Numbered from the stretch's first letter, positions 25,899 through 35,477 are shown. The stretch: 46,202 nt of DNA from Nostoc sp. TH1S01 (GCA_018993265.1 JAGKSW010000148.1:1-46202); one strand, 5' to 3'. Program-made: numbers and translations. Notes: a model not told the origin generated them from the letters alone.

Positions 25899-27137
25899 CT
25901 ACTTTTCTTGCTGGCCATCAACTGATTCATTTTGGCCAGATGCCTCAATGTTACAGTTATTACATTTAAATGTAATAGATTCTGATTTGCTTGGTACTGG
26001 TATCTCTGAAGATTGCGGCTGACCAGTTTTTGCCCAAGACATTCCACCAGGTATGGGTTTACGTGCTGGTTGTAAACCTTGCAGCACATCAGTCCATTGA
26101 ATACCTTCTAAGGAGACAAATTTTGATTCTCGGAGTTTGTGCCACACTGAGCGCGACATAATCAAAGTATGTTCAGTGCGTTTTGCGCCAATCCGTTCTA
26201 AATATTCTTCTCTTTCTGGCTGGTAATCTAAAGAAGCTAGTCGCAAACCTTGTTGCGGGAAGTCTTGTGCTATGCGTGCCAGTTGCGAAAGCAACTCTGG
26301 ATACAACCAAGTATAAGCAGGGTGAACTGTCAGTGTTGCCACATGGGGAGTTTCGCCTTTGCGGTCAAGCTGCACTTGAAAATAGCCAATGGCGGCTTTG
26401 CGTTGCGGTTCAAATACGTAACCACTAACAACTTCTGTTTTAGTTATCCATTGCTTGACTGCATCGGTTAATGCACCAAACAAACTTGTCTTAAAATCGC
26501 GGGTGTTGCGGTCAAATACTTGGCGTACCAAAGGTGGCATTGATGCTGTATCCAGTTGATAAAGCAACTGAGCATCGGCGTTACTAACTGGCAGCAAGTT
26601 CGGTAAATCTGGCTCTGCTTGTGCCAATTCTGCCAGTAAATCGGCTTCTATTTTCCAGTAGGTAATTTCTGCTAAACGTTGAAATCCGTTTTGGCGATAG
26701 AGTGCGAGTGCATCAATATCGTTAATATTTACTTCTAATAACCAAGTCCGCGCTTCTAAAATCGACTCGAAGCAATGGCGCAGCAATTGTGAACCAATTC
26801 CTTGCTTATCCGCAGCCCGATCTAGCATCACCTTATCAATGCGCCAAGTACTGCGAGTGCGGTTGAATGGTGATACTTGAATCATCCCCAACAGCATTCG
26901 CCCTTGCTCTGCAACATAAGCGCAGAAACGATACTGGAGTGGATTTGGGAACCAACTCAAAAATTTGAGTAAGCCATACCAACGACGTAGTGATTGCATT
27001 TGACGCTCGGCAGAATTAGCGCCTTCCAAAGTCGTGGCGACGAATGACTCTTGTGTTAATCGCTCAATTCCATCCAGATCCCGATAGTGGACTGGCCGGA
27101 TGACAACGCTGAGATTTCGAGGAAGTAATGAAGTCAT
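25899..27137 (-). CDS. GNAT family N-acetyltransferase, long cyanobacterial form
   Basis: The 412-residue protein has an N-terminal GNAT domain (RPVHYRDLDGIERL; acetyl-CoA loop DKQGIGSQLLRHCFES; LYRQNGFQRLAEITYW). The second half is a weaker GNAT-like domain with little sequence signature (ATLTVHPAYTWLYPELLSQL; EEYLERIGAKRTEHTLIMSR). The C-terminus is a Ser/Pro-rich tail ending in FKCNNCNIEASGQ, where the Cys pair might bind a metal. Substrate unknown. It heads the minus-strand run with ruvX, DUF3727, YqeG-like and proB. Confidence 0.85.
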   Translation of the reverse strand: MTSLLPRNLSVVIRPVHYRDLDGIERLTQESFVATTLEGANSAERQMQSLRRWYGLLKFLSWFPNPLQYRFCAYVAEQGRMLLGMIQVSPFNRTRSTWRIDKVMLDRAADKQGIGSQLLRHCFESILEARTWLLEVNINDIDALALYRQNGFQRLAEITYWKIEADLLAELAQAEPDLPNLLPVSNADAQLLYQLDTASMPPLVRQVFDRNTRDFKTSLFGALTDAVKQWITKTEVVSGYVFEPQRKAAIGYFQVQLDRKGETPHVATLTVHPAYTWLYPELLSQLARIAQDFPQQGLRLASLDYQPEREEYLERIGAKRTEHTLIMSRSVWHKLRESKFVSLEGIQWTDVLQGLQPARKPIPGGMSWAKTGQPQSSEIPVPSKSESITFKCNNCNIEASGQNESVDGQQEK

Positions 27138-27360
27138 TTTGATTCAAGCGGCCATGTAGCCTTAACTAACTGCTCGTGGGTGGAACTGCTGCATTAATAA
27201 TTTTAACGGCTTTCTGTTGCTGGCTATTGCTTCAAAAGGTTGATTTTTTTGATTAAATACTGCAAAAAGCAAAAAAAGCAGATTTGATGAGTGCGCTATT
27301 GGCGATAACTCAACAATATCTGCTTTTATTTTATTTGACTTTTAGTTAAATTTCCTATAT

Positions 27361-27567
27361 TTACAAACCTTGCCGTGAAATTAACTTTTCAAAGTTGGCT
27401 TGGGTTTGATGGAGGAGTTGTTGTCTACTGTCTTCCACAGAATGCTTGAAGGTTGGAACCAGATTGCGAGCTTGCAGAGTCATGTGCAGCTGTAAATGAG
27501 CGACATATTCGCTAAAATCTTCGTTTTGTACAGCTTTGCCCGTTAGTAAATTAGATTCCGTTGCCAC
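27361..27567 (-). CDS. Small conserved hypothetical protein
   Basis: I start it at GTG 27567, which follows AAGGAG at six bases, giving 68 residues (ATESNLLTGKAVQNEDFSEY and onward). An ATG at 27615 would add 16 residues but places that Shine-Dalgarno inside the gene. The product is helical, with many Gln and Leu (HLQLHMTLQARNLVPTF, QQLLHQTQANFEKLI) and no membrane segment. No family was recognised. Confidence 0.65.
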   Translation of the reverse strand: MATESNLLTGKAVQNEDFSEYVAHLQLHMTLQARNLVPTFKHSVEDSRQQLLHQTQANFEKLISRQGL

Positions 27568-27707
27568 TGTGTTCTCCTTATCGCACTGTTGATTCACATC
27601 ATCAAAACTTATCATGTTGGTCGAATTACCTTTTTATTTTGCAATGAAGTTTAACGGTTGTTTGCAATGAGGTTAGGGGTGAGAGGTTAGGGTGTCACTT
27701 TACAACC

Positions 27708-27754
27708 CTTCATACTTCATACTTCATACTTCACACTTCACACTTCTCACTTCT
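27708..27754. repeat. Heptanucleotide tandem repeat (STRR)
   Basis: cttcata/cttcaca/cttctca units repeat with a seven-base period up to the 3' end of the response-regulator gene. Seven-base STRRs are typical of heterocystous cyanobacteria. Confidence 0.85.
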
Positions 27755-28427
27755 ACTCACGCAGTACGTAGCCTACGCCTCGAACGGTTTGAATGAGGCG
27801 CTTTTCATTGTTGATTTCGAGTTTGAGGCGCAAGTAGCGGACGTAAACTTCGATAATGTTGGAATCGCCCATAAAGTCATAACCCCAAACTTCTTCTAAA
27901 ATGCGATCGCGGGTAATTACTTGTCGAGGATGGGAAAGTAAATAATCAAGCAAATCAAATTCTTTAGCAGTTAACTCAATTAATCTATTACCGCGATACA
28001 CTTCTCTAGTGCGGCGATTTAAGCTTAGGTCTTCAAATTCTAAGATGTCAGCTGCATCGGCTTCTTGATTGCGGCGCAGATGAGCGCGGACTCTGGCTAA
28101 GAGTTCTTCGACACTAAACGGTTTCACTACATAGTCATCAGCACCAGCATCTAAACCAGCCACGCGATCGCTGACTTCATCTTTAGCAGTTAATAATATG
28201 ACTGGAACTTTATCACCAGTACTCCGCAAACGGCGACAAATTTCTAAACCTGATAAACCAGGCAACATCCAATCTAAAATAACTAAATCTGGATGCAACT
28301 CCCGCGCCGCAGTCAGGGCAGTTAATCCATCGTAGGCGACACTGACTTGATAACCTTCGTAATTCAGTTCCAATTCGATAAATCGCGCCAGTTTGACCTC
28401 ATCTTCTACAAGTAAGATGTGCGTCAT
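27753..28427 (-). CDS. OmpR/PhoB-family response regulator
   Basis: From [10 protein letters not shown] the protein has 224 residues. The receiver domain has the acidic pair (VEDE), phospho-acceptor Asp in [10 protein letters not shown], Thr in VILLTAKDE and Lys in [10 protein letters not shown] winged-helix DNA-binding domain follows ([59 protein letters not shown]). It binds DNA when phosphorylated. The longer frame upstream to 28523 would add 32 hydrophobic residues that do not belong to the family. No kinase is adjacent; the HAMP kinase 7 kb away (35515-36954) is a possible partner. Confidence 0.94.
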   Translation of the reverse strand: MTHILLVEDEVKLARFIELELNYEGYQVSVAYDGLTALTAARELHPDLVILDWMLPGLSGLEICRRLRSTGDKVPVILLTAKDEVSDRVAGLDAGADDYVVKPFSVEELLARVRAHLRRNQEADAADILEFEDLSLNRRTREVYRGNRLIELTAKEFDLLDYLLSHPRQVITRDRILEEVWGYDFMGDSNIIEVYVRYLRLKLEINNEKRLIQTVRGVGYVLRE

Positions 28428-28904
28428 ATTGATGATGTTAATGATTTCAGCAAGGTAAGGCAGTATAGCAGGAGGCAGGAGGCAGAAGGCAGTCCCGATG
28501 AAACAAGCTTCATAGCCAAGCATGAAAGTGGGACTAGTACAAAAAGGCTGAAGTCTGAAGTCTGAAGTCTGAAGTCTGAAATAAAAAAACCTTTATAGTG
28601 AGCTTTTCAGCAATTTATAATGGGTGCTTTATTTCCGCCGTGCTGTACTAGCATTTTTACTCAGCACTCAGCACTCAGCACTCAGCACTTTCAAGCTAGG
28701 AGGTAGGAGGTAAAAGTATTACTATGCGTGGCATTCGTGCTTTTTAAATTCCCTCACCTATACTTCGACTGCTATAATTGATACAGACTGAGAACTAATT
28801 TGGTGTATGTTTAAATTAATTCTCAAATAGCTTAGTATAGATTAAAGCAAATAACAAGTGTATGTCTGTAATTACCGATCGCTGGTATTTGTAACTCTCA
28901 AACT
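28428..28904. other. Repeat-rich intergenic region
   Basis: 477 bases without a gene. It contains two heptamer repeat tracts (ctgaagt x4 at about 28547-28580; cagcact x4 at about 28660-28688) and short aggaggt direct repeats near 28700. The promoter of the response regulator lies at its left end. Confidence 0.65.
28547..28688. repeat. Two heptanucleotide STRR tracts
   Basis: ctgaagt repeats four times around 28547-28580, and cagcact repeats four times around 28660-28688. Both have an exact seven-base period and lie 80 bases apart. Confidence 0.85.
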
Positions 28905-29192
28905 TTAGCAATAAACAGTTACATCTTCACCACATTCATCAGCAAGATAACACAAGGCGCGAAAACGCAGACTTATTAATTGCTCATAAAAAGGATTGAG
29001 TTTGCACATTGCTGGAATGTGAAACAGTTTTCGCCCAAACAAAGTTACATCTCTTTCAAAAGGACATTGAGATGGTATTACTCTACACAAAAAATGAGCT
29101 AATTGCATGTTCTTGATTTCTCGACTTTCTAACCATTGACGAACCTGTTGTAAAAAATCTTTGTGTAAGGGAATTAAAGTTATAGATGTCAT
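28905..29192 (-). CDS. Mo-dependent nitrogenase C-terminal domain protein (stand-alone)
   Basis: The 95-residue product is almost only the Mo-nitro_C domain: PSQCPFERDVTLFGRKLFHI, PAMCKLNPFYEQLISLRFRA, LCYLADECGEDV. Cys residues in PSQCPF, PAMCKL, ALCYL and DECGED could bind a cofactor. Several paralogues of this small protein occur in Nostocales. Despite the name, a role in nitrogenase has not been shown to my knowledge. AAGGTGA eight bases before the ATG supports the start. No nif gene lies in the window. Confidence 0.85.
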   Translation of the reverse strand: MTSITLIPLHKDFLQQVRQWLESREIKNMQLAHFLCRVIPSQCPFERDVTLFGRKLFHIPAMCKLNPFYEQLISLRFRALCYLADECGEDVTVYC

Positions 29193-29421
29193 AGAATTTC
29201 ACCTTAATATTTTTAGTTTGATGAGGTTGGCACCTCGATAAATATAGATAGATATGATCAAGCGATCGCTTGAGGCTGCTACACTCACAGATAATCTTTT
29301 CTCTGGTGTAACGTCTTTAAATACATATCCAAGTTTTTAGATTTCGGAATCATGTCTGAGGTTCCCACAGTTGTGATCCTGCACGTTAGGCTAGATATCG
29401 CTGTCACACAAGTGCGAACCA

Positions 29422-30030
29422 ATGACTGACAACTTTTTTGCTAACAAGAAATCTCTCTTTAACAACTGGGCACCAAGCTACGATTGGACATTTCCCTCAG
29501 TCTTTTATCGAGCTATTCACCAACGGTTATTAGAATATGTTGATTTACCAGAGCAAGTCAACGTCCTAGATTTGGGTTGTGGTACTGGACGCTTATTAGA
29601 ACGCCTCGCCACTAAATTTACTGACTTGCGTGGTACAGGTTTAGACTTATCGCCCAATATGTTACGAATGGCGAGAATGAGTAACCGCCATCATCCACGC
29701 TTAATTTATGTTGAGGGTAATGCTGAGTCTCTACCCTTTGGAGAAGGTCAATTTGATGCTGTGTTCAACACTATTAGCTTTTTACATTATTTAGAACCGC
29801 AAAAAGTTTTAAGTGAAGTAGCGCGAGTGCTTACTCCTGGAGGACGTTTTTACTTGGTTGACTTTACCTTTAAACAAGATATAGAACCGAAAAAATTGCC
29901 AATTTCTCCTCTTGGAGTCCGTTTTTACAGTCCCAAACAACGAGAAACTTTAGGTTCGACATCTGGACTTACGTGTGTAAGTCATCATTATTTATTAGGG
30001 CCTGTTTTGCTAACAATTTTTGCGAAATAG
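29422..30030 (+). CDS. Class I SAM-dependent methyltransferase
   Basis: The 202-residue protein has the Rossmann-type motifs NVLDLGCGTGRLLERLA (SAM loop), GTGLDLSPNMLRMAR, VEGNAESLPFGEGQFDAVF and VARVLTPGGRFYLVDF. It resembles UbiE/Methyltransf_11 enzymes. The C-terminal region is short, and no substrate is indicated. It stands alone on the plus strand between minus-strand genes. Confidence 0.88.
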   Translation: MTDNFFANKKSLFNNWAPSYDWTFPSVFYRAIHQRLLEYVDLPEQVNVLDLGCGTGRLLERLATKFTDLRGTGLDLSPNMLRMARMSNRHHPRLIYVEGNAESLPFGEGQFDAVFNTISFLHYLEPQKVLSEVARVLTPGGRFYLVDFTFKQDIEPKKLPISPLGVRFYSPKQRETLGSTSGLTCVSHHYLLGPVLLTIFAK

Positions 30031-30069
30031 TCATTTGTCATTGGTTATTAGTCATGTTTCTCCTACTTC

Positions 30070-30534
30070 CTACTCCCCTTGATATTTCATAAACACTACA
30101 GGCACTCTTAATAGATTTTTCGCCAATTGCGAGACTCTAAATTTAGGTTTAAGGGATGGAGGAAGATTCTCGAAAGAAACTGTTACAAAATCAAAGCGAC
30201 TATAAAATTGTGATAGTTGCTCACCCAAACATTCTAAATATAGTGGTTGTGTAGCTTGACTGATGAGATGCTGGGTGAGCAAACTACCAAAACCGCGACC
30301 TCTCCAATTTGATTTAACAACCAAACTACCAAGTTCTTGTGCGCCTACAAAATTACGCAACTGTCCGCAAGCAATTAAATTACCCTCACACTCTATAACG
30401 GAGAATTGTTGCCAGCGTAATTGAGTAGGGTCAAGTTTAGCTGAAAATACTAATGAGCGAATTGACCAGTTATCCGCTGATGTTGCTTGACGCAGAATAC
30501 ATCCAGATGGTAACGATAAATTGTTTTGCTGCAT
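30070..30534 (-). CDS. GNAT family N-acetyltransferase
   Basis: The 154-residue protein has a single GNAT domain: RQATSADNWSIRSLV, VIECEGNLIACGQLRNF, ELGSLVVKSNWRGRGFGSLL (acetyl-CoA binding R/QxxGxG/A) and LYLECLGEQLSQFYSRFDF. Substrate unknown. It is convergent with the methyltransferase gene, 39 bases apart. Confidence 0.87.
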   Translation of the reverse strand: MQQNNLSLPSGCILRQATSADNWSIRSLVFSAKLDPTQLRWQQFSVIECEGNLIACGQLRNFVGAQELGSLVVKSNWRGRGFGSLLTQHLISQATQPLYLECLGEQLSQFYSRFDFVTVSFENLPPSLKPKFRVSQLAKNLLRVPVVFMKYQGE

Positions 30535-30699
30535 TAAGTGTACTGAATTTATTTGTACTTTATTGAAAAACTCAAATTAGTCCTAAATAATACTTCCGAT
30601 AGAGCAAACAAGCAGCCAGAACCATGTTTTAGATAGATAACTTTACATTCTTAATCTCTCTACAATAAAGCCAAGAATTAATCATAGGAGTTTATAGTT

Positions 30700-30903
30700 A
30701 TGGCTGAAGAACAAAAGCAAAATTCTTCTAACAATCAAGATACTACCCCTACTGCTTCTGGTGGTTATCAAACCCCTTTACAAGAAGATATTCGCAAAAC
30801 TGGTGATGCTTCTCAATCTGATGCGAGAAAGACAGCTAGACCAGAAGCTCCTGGCGAAGATGATGTAGCAGGTAGCCCAAATCAAGGTACTGAATCTCGT
30901 TAA
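30700..30903 (+). CDS. Small disordered hydrophilic protein
   Basis: The 67-residue product (MAEEQKQNSSNNQDTTPTAS and onward) is rich in Gln, Asn, Ser, Thr, Asp, Glu and Lys. It has no hydrophobic core and looks fully disordered, in the manner of small stress or hydration-related proteins. AGGAG stands 11 bases before the ATG. No family was recognised. Confidence 0.7.
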   Translation: MAEEQKQNSSNNQDTTPTASGGYQTPLQEDIRKTGDASQSDARKTARPEAPGEDDVAGSPNQGTESR

Positions 30904-31488
30904 TTTTATTCAGATGTGTGTGACATAAATAGTCTGATAGAAATTATTTAATAGTTTTGAGTCAGCAAAAATAGGGTGGGTAAAAGTTAGAAAAAACTGA
31001 TTACCCACTCAATTTTTATAATTAACATTAATTTGCAATTCGCAATTAAAAATCAAAAACTTAGTATTTAATAACTTTAGCCTTGGATTTTCATCTATCA
31101 TTAGATATATATATTTAGCGAACAAGAATGCTTTATAGCGTTTTCTAATCTACTGATTTACTAAATACATTGCTAATACAATTAGGCAAACCTCTGCGTA
31201 ACTTTGCGCTCCTCTGCGTTAAAAAACATTAGTTCTGTACCTCACTTAACTGGGAATCGCTATCAAGGTCGGAATTATCAAATAAATTGGGATTTTGTTT
31301 TTATTGTTTGTCTTCTGTGGTGCTTGTTTTTCTAGAGCAATAGTCAATAAAAAGATAAATATTAAATATAAGCAAAATTTCACTAATGTTTATACTGTAT
31401 ATATGTATCATTTGTTTCAGGTCACTGTTGTTTAGCTATAAAGACTAAAAAATTGTTTAGTTATTAGCTAGACTCATACGAGTTGCTC
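30904..31488. other. 585-base intergenic region upstream of the CHASE3 kinase
   Basis: AT-rich, with no gene I can support. A direct repeat of the type cctctgcgtaactttgcgct/cctctgcgttaaaaa (31190-31225), common between Nostoc genes, is the only structure seen. The promoter of the kinase operon should lie toward its right end. Confidence 0.5.
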
Positions 31489-33684
31489 ATGAATAAACTT
31501 TCAGGAAAATTTGTTGCAGGCGGTTTTTCTTTAGCATTACTACTGCTGTGTGGTGTTGGGATAACTTCTTTTATCAGTTTTCAGCGCTTAAGACAAGAAA
31601 AGCAATGGGTAATTCATACTCATCGAGTTATAGAAGCTTTAGATCATCTGCATGTTGGTTTAAGTAATGCGGAAAACGCACGTAGCAGCTACATTTTTAC
31701 AAGCAAGGTAGCTTATAAGAAAGTTTATGAACAAGAAAAGCGAAATGTGGCACAGCAGTTTCAATCTATCAAGAATTTAACCAGGGATAACTTTCGACAA
31801 CAAGACAAACTGAAACAGATTGAACCCAAACTTGAACAGAAGTTTAACTTCTTACAGAAATCCATTGAGATTTTTGAGCAACAAGGTTTGGCAAAAGCTG
31901 TTGACATCGCTCATAGTAATCAATTTATAGCTATCGACACACAACTTAAAAATCTCACTCAAGCGATGGAGAGTGAAGAAAAAACTTTATTGCAACAGCG
32001 AATAGCAAATGCAGATGAGAGTTTTAACCAAAGTATTTTTGTAGTGGCGTTAGGATACGGCTTGAGTTTTTTTCTGATAGTTGGAGTTTATTTACTATTA
32101 CAAGAGCAAATTCGGATTAATCAAGTTTTGTCAGCTGAGGCGATTCTTTTAGAACAGCAAGCGGCTAAAGCAAAGCTGGTAAATATTTTAGAGACTGTGA
32201 CTGATGCTTTTGTGGCTTTAGATCGTAATTGGTGCTATACCTACGTAAATCAAAGAGCAGGACAAATTTTCAATCGTCATCCAGAAGATTTGATTGGTAA
32301 AAATATCTGGGAAGAGTTTCCCGAAGCTGTAGAGCAGAATTTATATCAGATTTACCATCAAGCTCTTGCAGAACAGCAAATCATTGAAATGGAGGAGTTC
32401 TATCTACCTTGGGGACTTTGGTTTGAAAATCGAATTTATCCCACCCAAGAAGGCTTATCAATTTTCTTTCAAGATATCACCCGTCGCAAGTCGGCGGAAC
32501 TTGCTTTAGAAAATAGTGAAAAACGTTATCGCTCATTGGTAATTGCGACATCTCAAGCAGTTTGGTTAGCTGATGCTCAGGGATTTCCTAAAGAATATTC
32601 CTCTTGGATGACTTTGACAGGTCAAACTCAGAAAGAAATTCAAGAATTGGGATGGTTGAATGCAGTTCATCCTGAAGACCGAGAGTTTTCGCAGTTTTTA
32701 TGGAATCAAGCTAAGGAATGGAAAAGTCCTTATAAGCTGGAACATCGTGTGCGAGTCGCTGACGGTAGCTATCGATTTTTTGCTGTGCGGGGAGTTCCTA
32801 TATTGGATGGTGACAACCAAATTCAAGAGTGGATAGGAACTCATACTGATATTACAGACCGCAAACTAGCAGAGGAAGCACTGCAACAAGCGAAAGCCGA
32901 ACTAGAAATTAAAGTTCAGGAACGTACAGCCGAATTACAAAAGCTGAATGAAGAACTGAGAAACTCGAATCAAGAATTAGAACAGTTTGCCTACATAGCT
33001 TCTCATGATTTGCAAGAACCGTTGCGGGCTGTGACTGGTTACAGCCAACTATTAGTGGAGGAATATCGAGATAAGTTAGATGAGTCTGCCCAAGAATACA
33101 TAGATTACATCATTGATGGTGCAAGACGAATGCAGCAGTTGATTCAAGACTTGCTGGCTTATTCTCGCGTAGGGACACGTGGTCGAGCGTTTACGCCTAC
33201 TGATTGCAATGCTGTGATGCGGGAGGCTCTGAGTAATTTACAGGTGGCGATCGCCGAAAGTCAAGCTATCATAACTTATGACTTATTGCCTAACCTTCTT
33301 GCAGATAAAACTCAGCTAGTACAACTATTCCAAAATTTGATTGGTAATGCTATCAAGTTTCGCCGCAAAGATGTACCGCCAGAAATTCAGATTAGTGCAG
33401 TGATGGTAGAGGGGAATAGGGATGTAGGGGAAGAAGATTTGACTCAGCATTGTGTTTGGCTGTTCTCTGTACAGGATAACAGTATTGGAATTAAATCTCA
33501 GTATCTTGAGCGGATTTTTGAAATTTTTCGTCGCCTACATACTCGTCGAGAATTTCCGGGTACAGGTATTGGTTTGGCTATTTGTAAAAAAATTGTTGAA
33601 CGTCATAATGGTCGCATCTGGGCTGAATCTCAGCTAGGGGTGGGTACAACGTTTTACTTTACCCTTGATGAGTCAATTGCCTAA
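31489..33684 (+). CDS. Sensor histidine kinase, CHASE3-PAS-PAS-HisKA-HATPase
   Basis: The 731-residue kinase has two membrane segments (about 9-31 and 183-205) around a CHASE3-like helical sensor. Two PAS domains follow (about 230-335; 345-460, ending in the PAC motifs SIFFQDITRRK and WIGTHTDITDRK), then a coiled coil, the H-box FAYIASHDLQEPLRAVTGYS, and a HATPase with N-box NLIGNAIKFRR and G2 box GTGIGLAICKKIVERHNG. The G1 box reads QDNSIGIK, where most kinases have DNGIGI: one base change gives Ser for the first Gly. The start is the ATG at 31489; a TTG two codons earlier is less likely. The Rcp1-like receiver gene follows after 27 bases and is its probable phosphate acceptor. Confidence 0.92.
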   Translation: MNKLSGKFVAGGFSLALLLLCGVGITSFISFQRLRQEKQWVIHTHRVIEALDHLHVGLSNAENARSSYIFTSKVAYKKVYEQEKRNVAQQFQSIKNLTRDNFRQQDKLKQIEPKLEQKFNFLQKSIEIFEQQGLAKAVDIAHSNQFIAIDTQLKNLTQAMESEEKTLLQQRIANADESFNQSIFVVALGYGLSFFLIVGVYLLLQEQIRINQVLSAEAILLEQQAAKAKLVNILETVTDAFVALDRNWCYTYVNQRAGQIFNRHPEDLIGKNIWEEFPEAVEQNLYQIYHQALAEQQIIEMEEFYLPWGLWFENRIYPTQEGLSIFFQDITRRKSAELALENSEKRYRSLVIATSQAVWLADAQGFPKEYSSWMTLTGQTQKEIQELGWLNAVHPEDREFSQFLWNQAKEWKSPYKLEHRVRVADGSYRFFAVRGVPILDGDNQIQEWIGTHTDITDRKLAEEALQQAKAELEIKVQERTAELQKLNEELRNSNQELEQFAYIASHDLQEPLRAVTGYSQLLVEEYRDKLDESAQEYIDYIIDGARRMQQLIQDLLAYSRVGTRGRAFTPTDCNAVMREALSNLQVAIAESQAIITYDLLPNLLADKTQLVQLFQNLIGNAIKFRRKDVPPEIQISAVMVEGNRDVGEEDLTQHCVWLFSVQDNSIGIKSQYLERIFEIFRRLHTRREFPGTGIGLAICKKIVERHNGRIWAESQLGVGTTFYFTLDESIA

Positions 33685-33711
33685 AAAATTTTGGATAAAG
33701 ATATGTAATAT

Positions 33712-34182
33712 ATGGTTAATGACACTATTAAGAACAGTCAAGTATGTCGGCTTGTGGAAATTTTGCTAGTTGAAGACTCTCCTAGCGACGCGAATCTCAT
33801 AATGAAAGGCTTTGTAAATTCCAAAATTGCCAATAACTTGCACTGGGTAGAAGATGGTGAAACGGCAATGAATTATCTACGCCAGGAAGGAGAGTTTGCT
33901 AATTCTCCACGTCCCGATTTAATTTTACTTGACTTAAATTTACCAGGAATGGATGGACGGGAAGTGCTGACAGAACTGAAATCTGATCCTAGTTTCAAAC
34001 GTATTCCGGTGGTTGTGCTGACTACTTCAGCAGATGAACAAGATATCTTACGTTCCTATAATCTTAATGCTAATTGCTACGTCACAAAACCCCTGGATGT
34101 CTACCAGTTTATTGCAGTTGTGCATTTAATTAAAGATTTTTGGTTAGCAGCAGCCACTCTTCCACCAGATTTATCAATTTAA
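33712..34182 (+). CDS. Rcp1-like single-domain response regulator
   Basis: The 156-residue protein is one receiver domain of the Rcp1 type: EILLVEDSPSDANLI (acidic pocket), LILLDLNLPGMDGREVL (phospho-Asp), VVVLTTSADEQDI and CYVTKPLDVYQFI (Lys), ending in IKDFWLAAATLP. Such receivers pair with phytochrome-like or CHASE/PAS kinases and pass phosphate or act by binding other proteins, having no DNA-binding domain. The upstream kinase is the obvious partner and the downstream REC-kinase a possible target. Confidence 0.92.
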   Translation: MVNDTIKNSQVCRLVEILLVEDSPSDANLIMKGFVNSKIANNLHWVEDGETAMNYLRQEGEFANSPRPDLILLDLNLPGMDGREVLTELKSDPSFKRIPVVVLTTSADEQDILRSYNLNANCYVTKPLDVYQFIAVVHLIKDFWLAAATLPPDLSI

Positions 34183-34283
34183 TAAATATTTTCCTATATT
34201 GTCTAGTATCGATTATGATTGAGCATTGTTTTCACCATCAAGAAATCTGATGATCATTGGATAAATTTATCTAAATATTTGTT

Positions 34284-35477
34284 ATGCACAAAATGATAAT
34301 TCGCGTTCTGCTGGTAGAAGATAGTCCCAGTGATGCCAAACTACTGCGTCAAATATTTACCCACGCCTATCAACATGAACTACAAATGGTGCATGTTGAA
34401 CGATTATCTGAGGCGATAGATTTAAGTTTGGCAGAGAATAATTCTCAAGTAAATGATGCTGAAAATGCAAATTCTCAACAAGATAAATTTGATGTAGTTT
34501 TGTTGGATTTAGGATTACCAGACGCTGTTGGACTAGAAACTTTAAAAGAATATCGAGCCGCAGTAGCAGATATTCCTGTGGTAGTTTTAACAGGACTTGA
34601 TGATGAAGAATTAGCGATGCAAGCCTTAGCAGAAGGCGCTCAAGATTATTTAGTGAAAGACCAAATTACAATTCAGCGGTTAATACGTGCAATTCGCTAT
34701 GCAATTGAACGGGAAGAAATTTTGAATAAGTTACGCGAAAGTGAAGAAATTAGCCGTCAAGCGTTAGCGAAAGAACAACAACTCAATGAACTGAAATCAA
34801 ATTTTGTTGCAATGGTTTCTCATGAGTTTCGTAACCCGATGACTACAATTCGGACTGCTATAGATATTTTGCAAAATCAAAATAATCTCGATGAAGTACG
34901 CAAGGATGTTTATTTTGAGCGTGTGCAAGATGCTCTCAACCACATGTTACAACTATTAGATGAAGTGTTATTTTTGAGCAAGAGTGAAGCTGCTAAATTA
35001 GAGTATAAACCTGCACCTTTAAATTTAATTAGTTTTTGCGACGAAATCACAGAAGTGCTGCAAATGAAGGCTACTGGTCAGCAAAACATTATTTTTAACT
35101 ATGAAGGAGACTGCAATTTAGCTTACATGGATGAGGAATTACTATATTGTATTTTAACTAATTTAATTTCCAATGCTGTGAAATATTCTCCACCCCAAAG
35201 AAATATCTGGTTTAATGTAATATGTAAAGATAATGTGGCAATTTTTAAAGTTAAAGATGAGGGTATAGGGATTCCAGAAAAAGACCAAGTGAATTTATTT
35301 CAAACTTTTTACCGAGCTAGCAATGCGCGGCGAGTTCAAGGTACAGGACTAGGACTAGCTATGGTGAAAAAGTGTGTAGATTTACATGGTGGTGAAATTA
35401 GCCTAGAAAGTCAGCAGGATCTTGGGACAACAGTAATAGTAAAATTGCCGTTAAATTATCGTGGTGAGAGTAACTAA
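34284..35477 (+). CDS. REC-HisKA-HATPase kinase (receiver-first hybrid)
   Basis: The 397-residue cytoplasmic protein starts with a receiver (RVLLVEDSPSDAKLL, VVLLDLGLPDAVGLETL, VVLTGLDDEE, DYLVKDQ), then a helical linker, the H-box FVAMVSHEFRNPMTTIRTAI and a HATPase (NLISNAVKYSP, VKDEGIGIPEKD, GTGLGLAMVKKCVDLHG). It has no membrane segment. It follows the Rcp1-like gene by 101 bases and probably closes a phosphorelay operon of three genes. Its catalytic boxes are complete, unlike those of the first kinase. ATG 34284 or the ATG three codons later are both possible. Confidence 0.92.
   Translation: MHKMIIRVLLVEDSPSDAKLLRQIFTHAYQHELQMVHVERLSEAIDLSLAENNSQVNDAENANSQQDKFDVVLLDLGLPDAVGLETLKEYRAAVADIPVVVLTGLDDEELAMQALAEGAQDYLVKDQITIQRLIRAIRYAIEREEILNKLRESEEISRQALAKEQQLNELKSNFVAMVSHEFRNPMTTIRTAIDILQNQNNLDEVRKDVYFERVQDALNHMLQLLDEVLFLSKSEAAKLEYKPAPLNLISFCDEITEVLQMKATGQQNIIFNYEGDCNLAYMDEELLYCILTNLISNAVKYSPPQRNIWFNVICKDNVAIFKVKDEGIGIPEKDQVNLFQTFYRASNARRVQGTGLGLAMVKKCVDLHGGEISLESQQDLGTTVIVKLPLNYRGESN

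Noticed and set aside
28547-28688. Possible CRISPR-like array
   Set aside because: The repeats are seven bases with no unique spacers, so they are STRRs.
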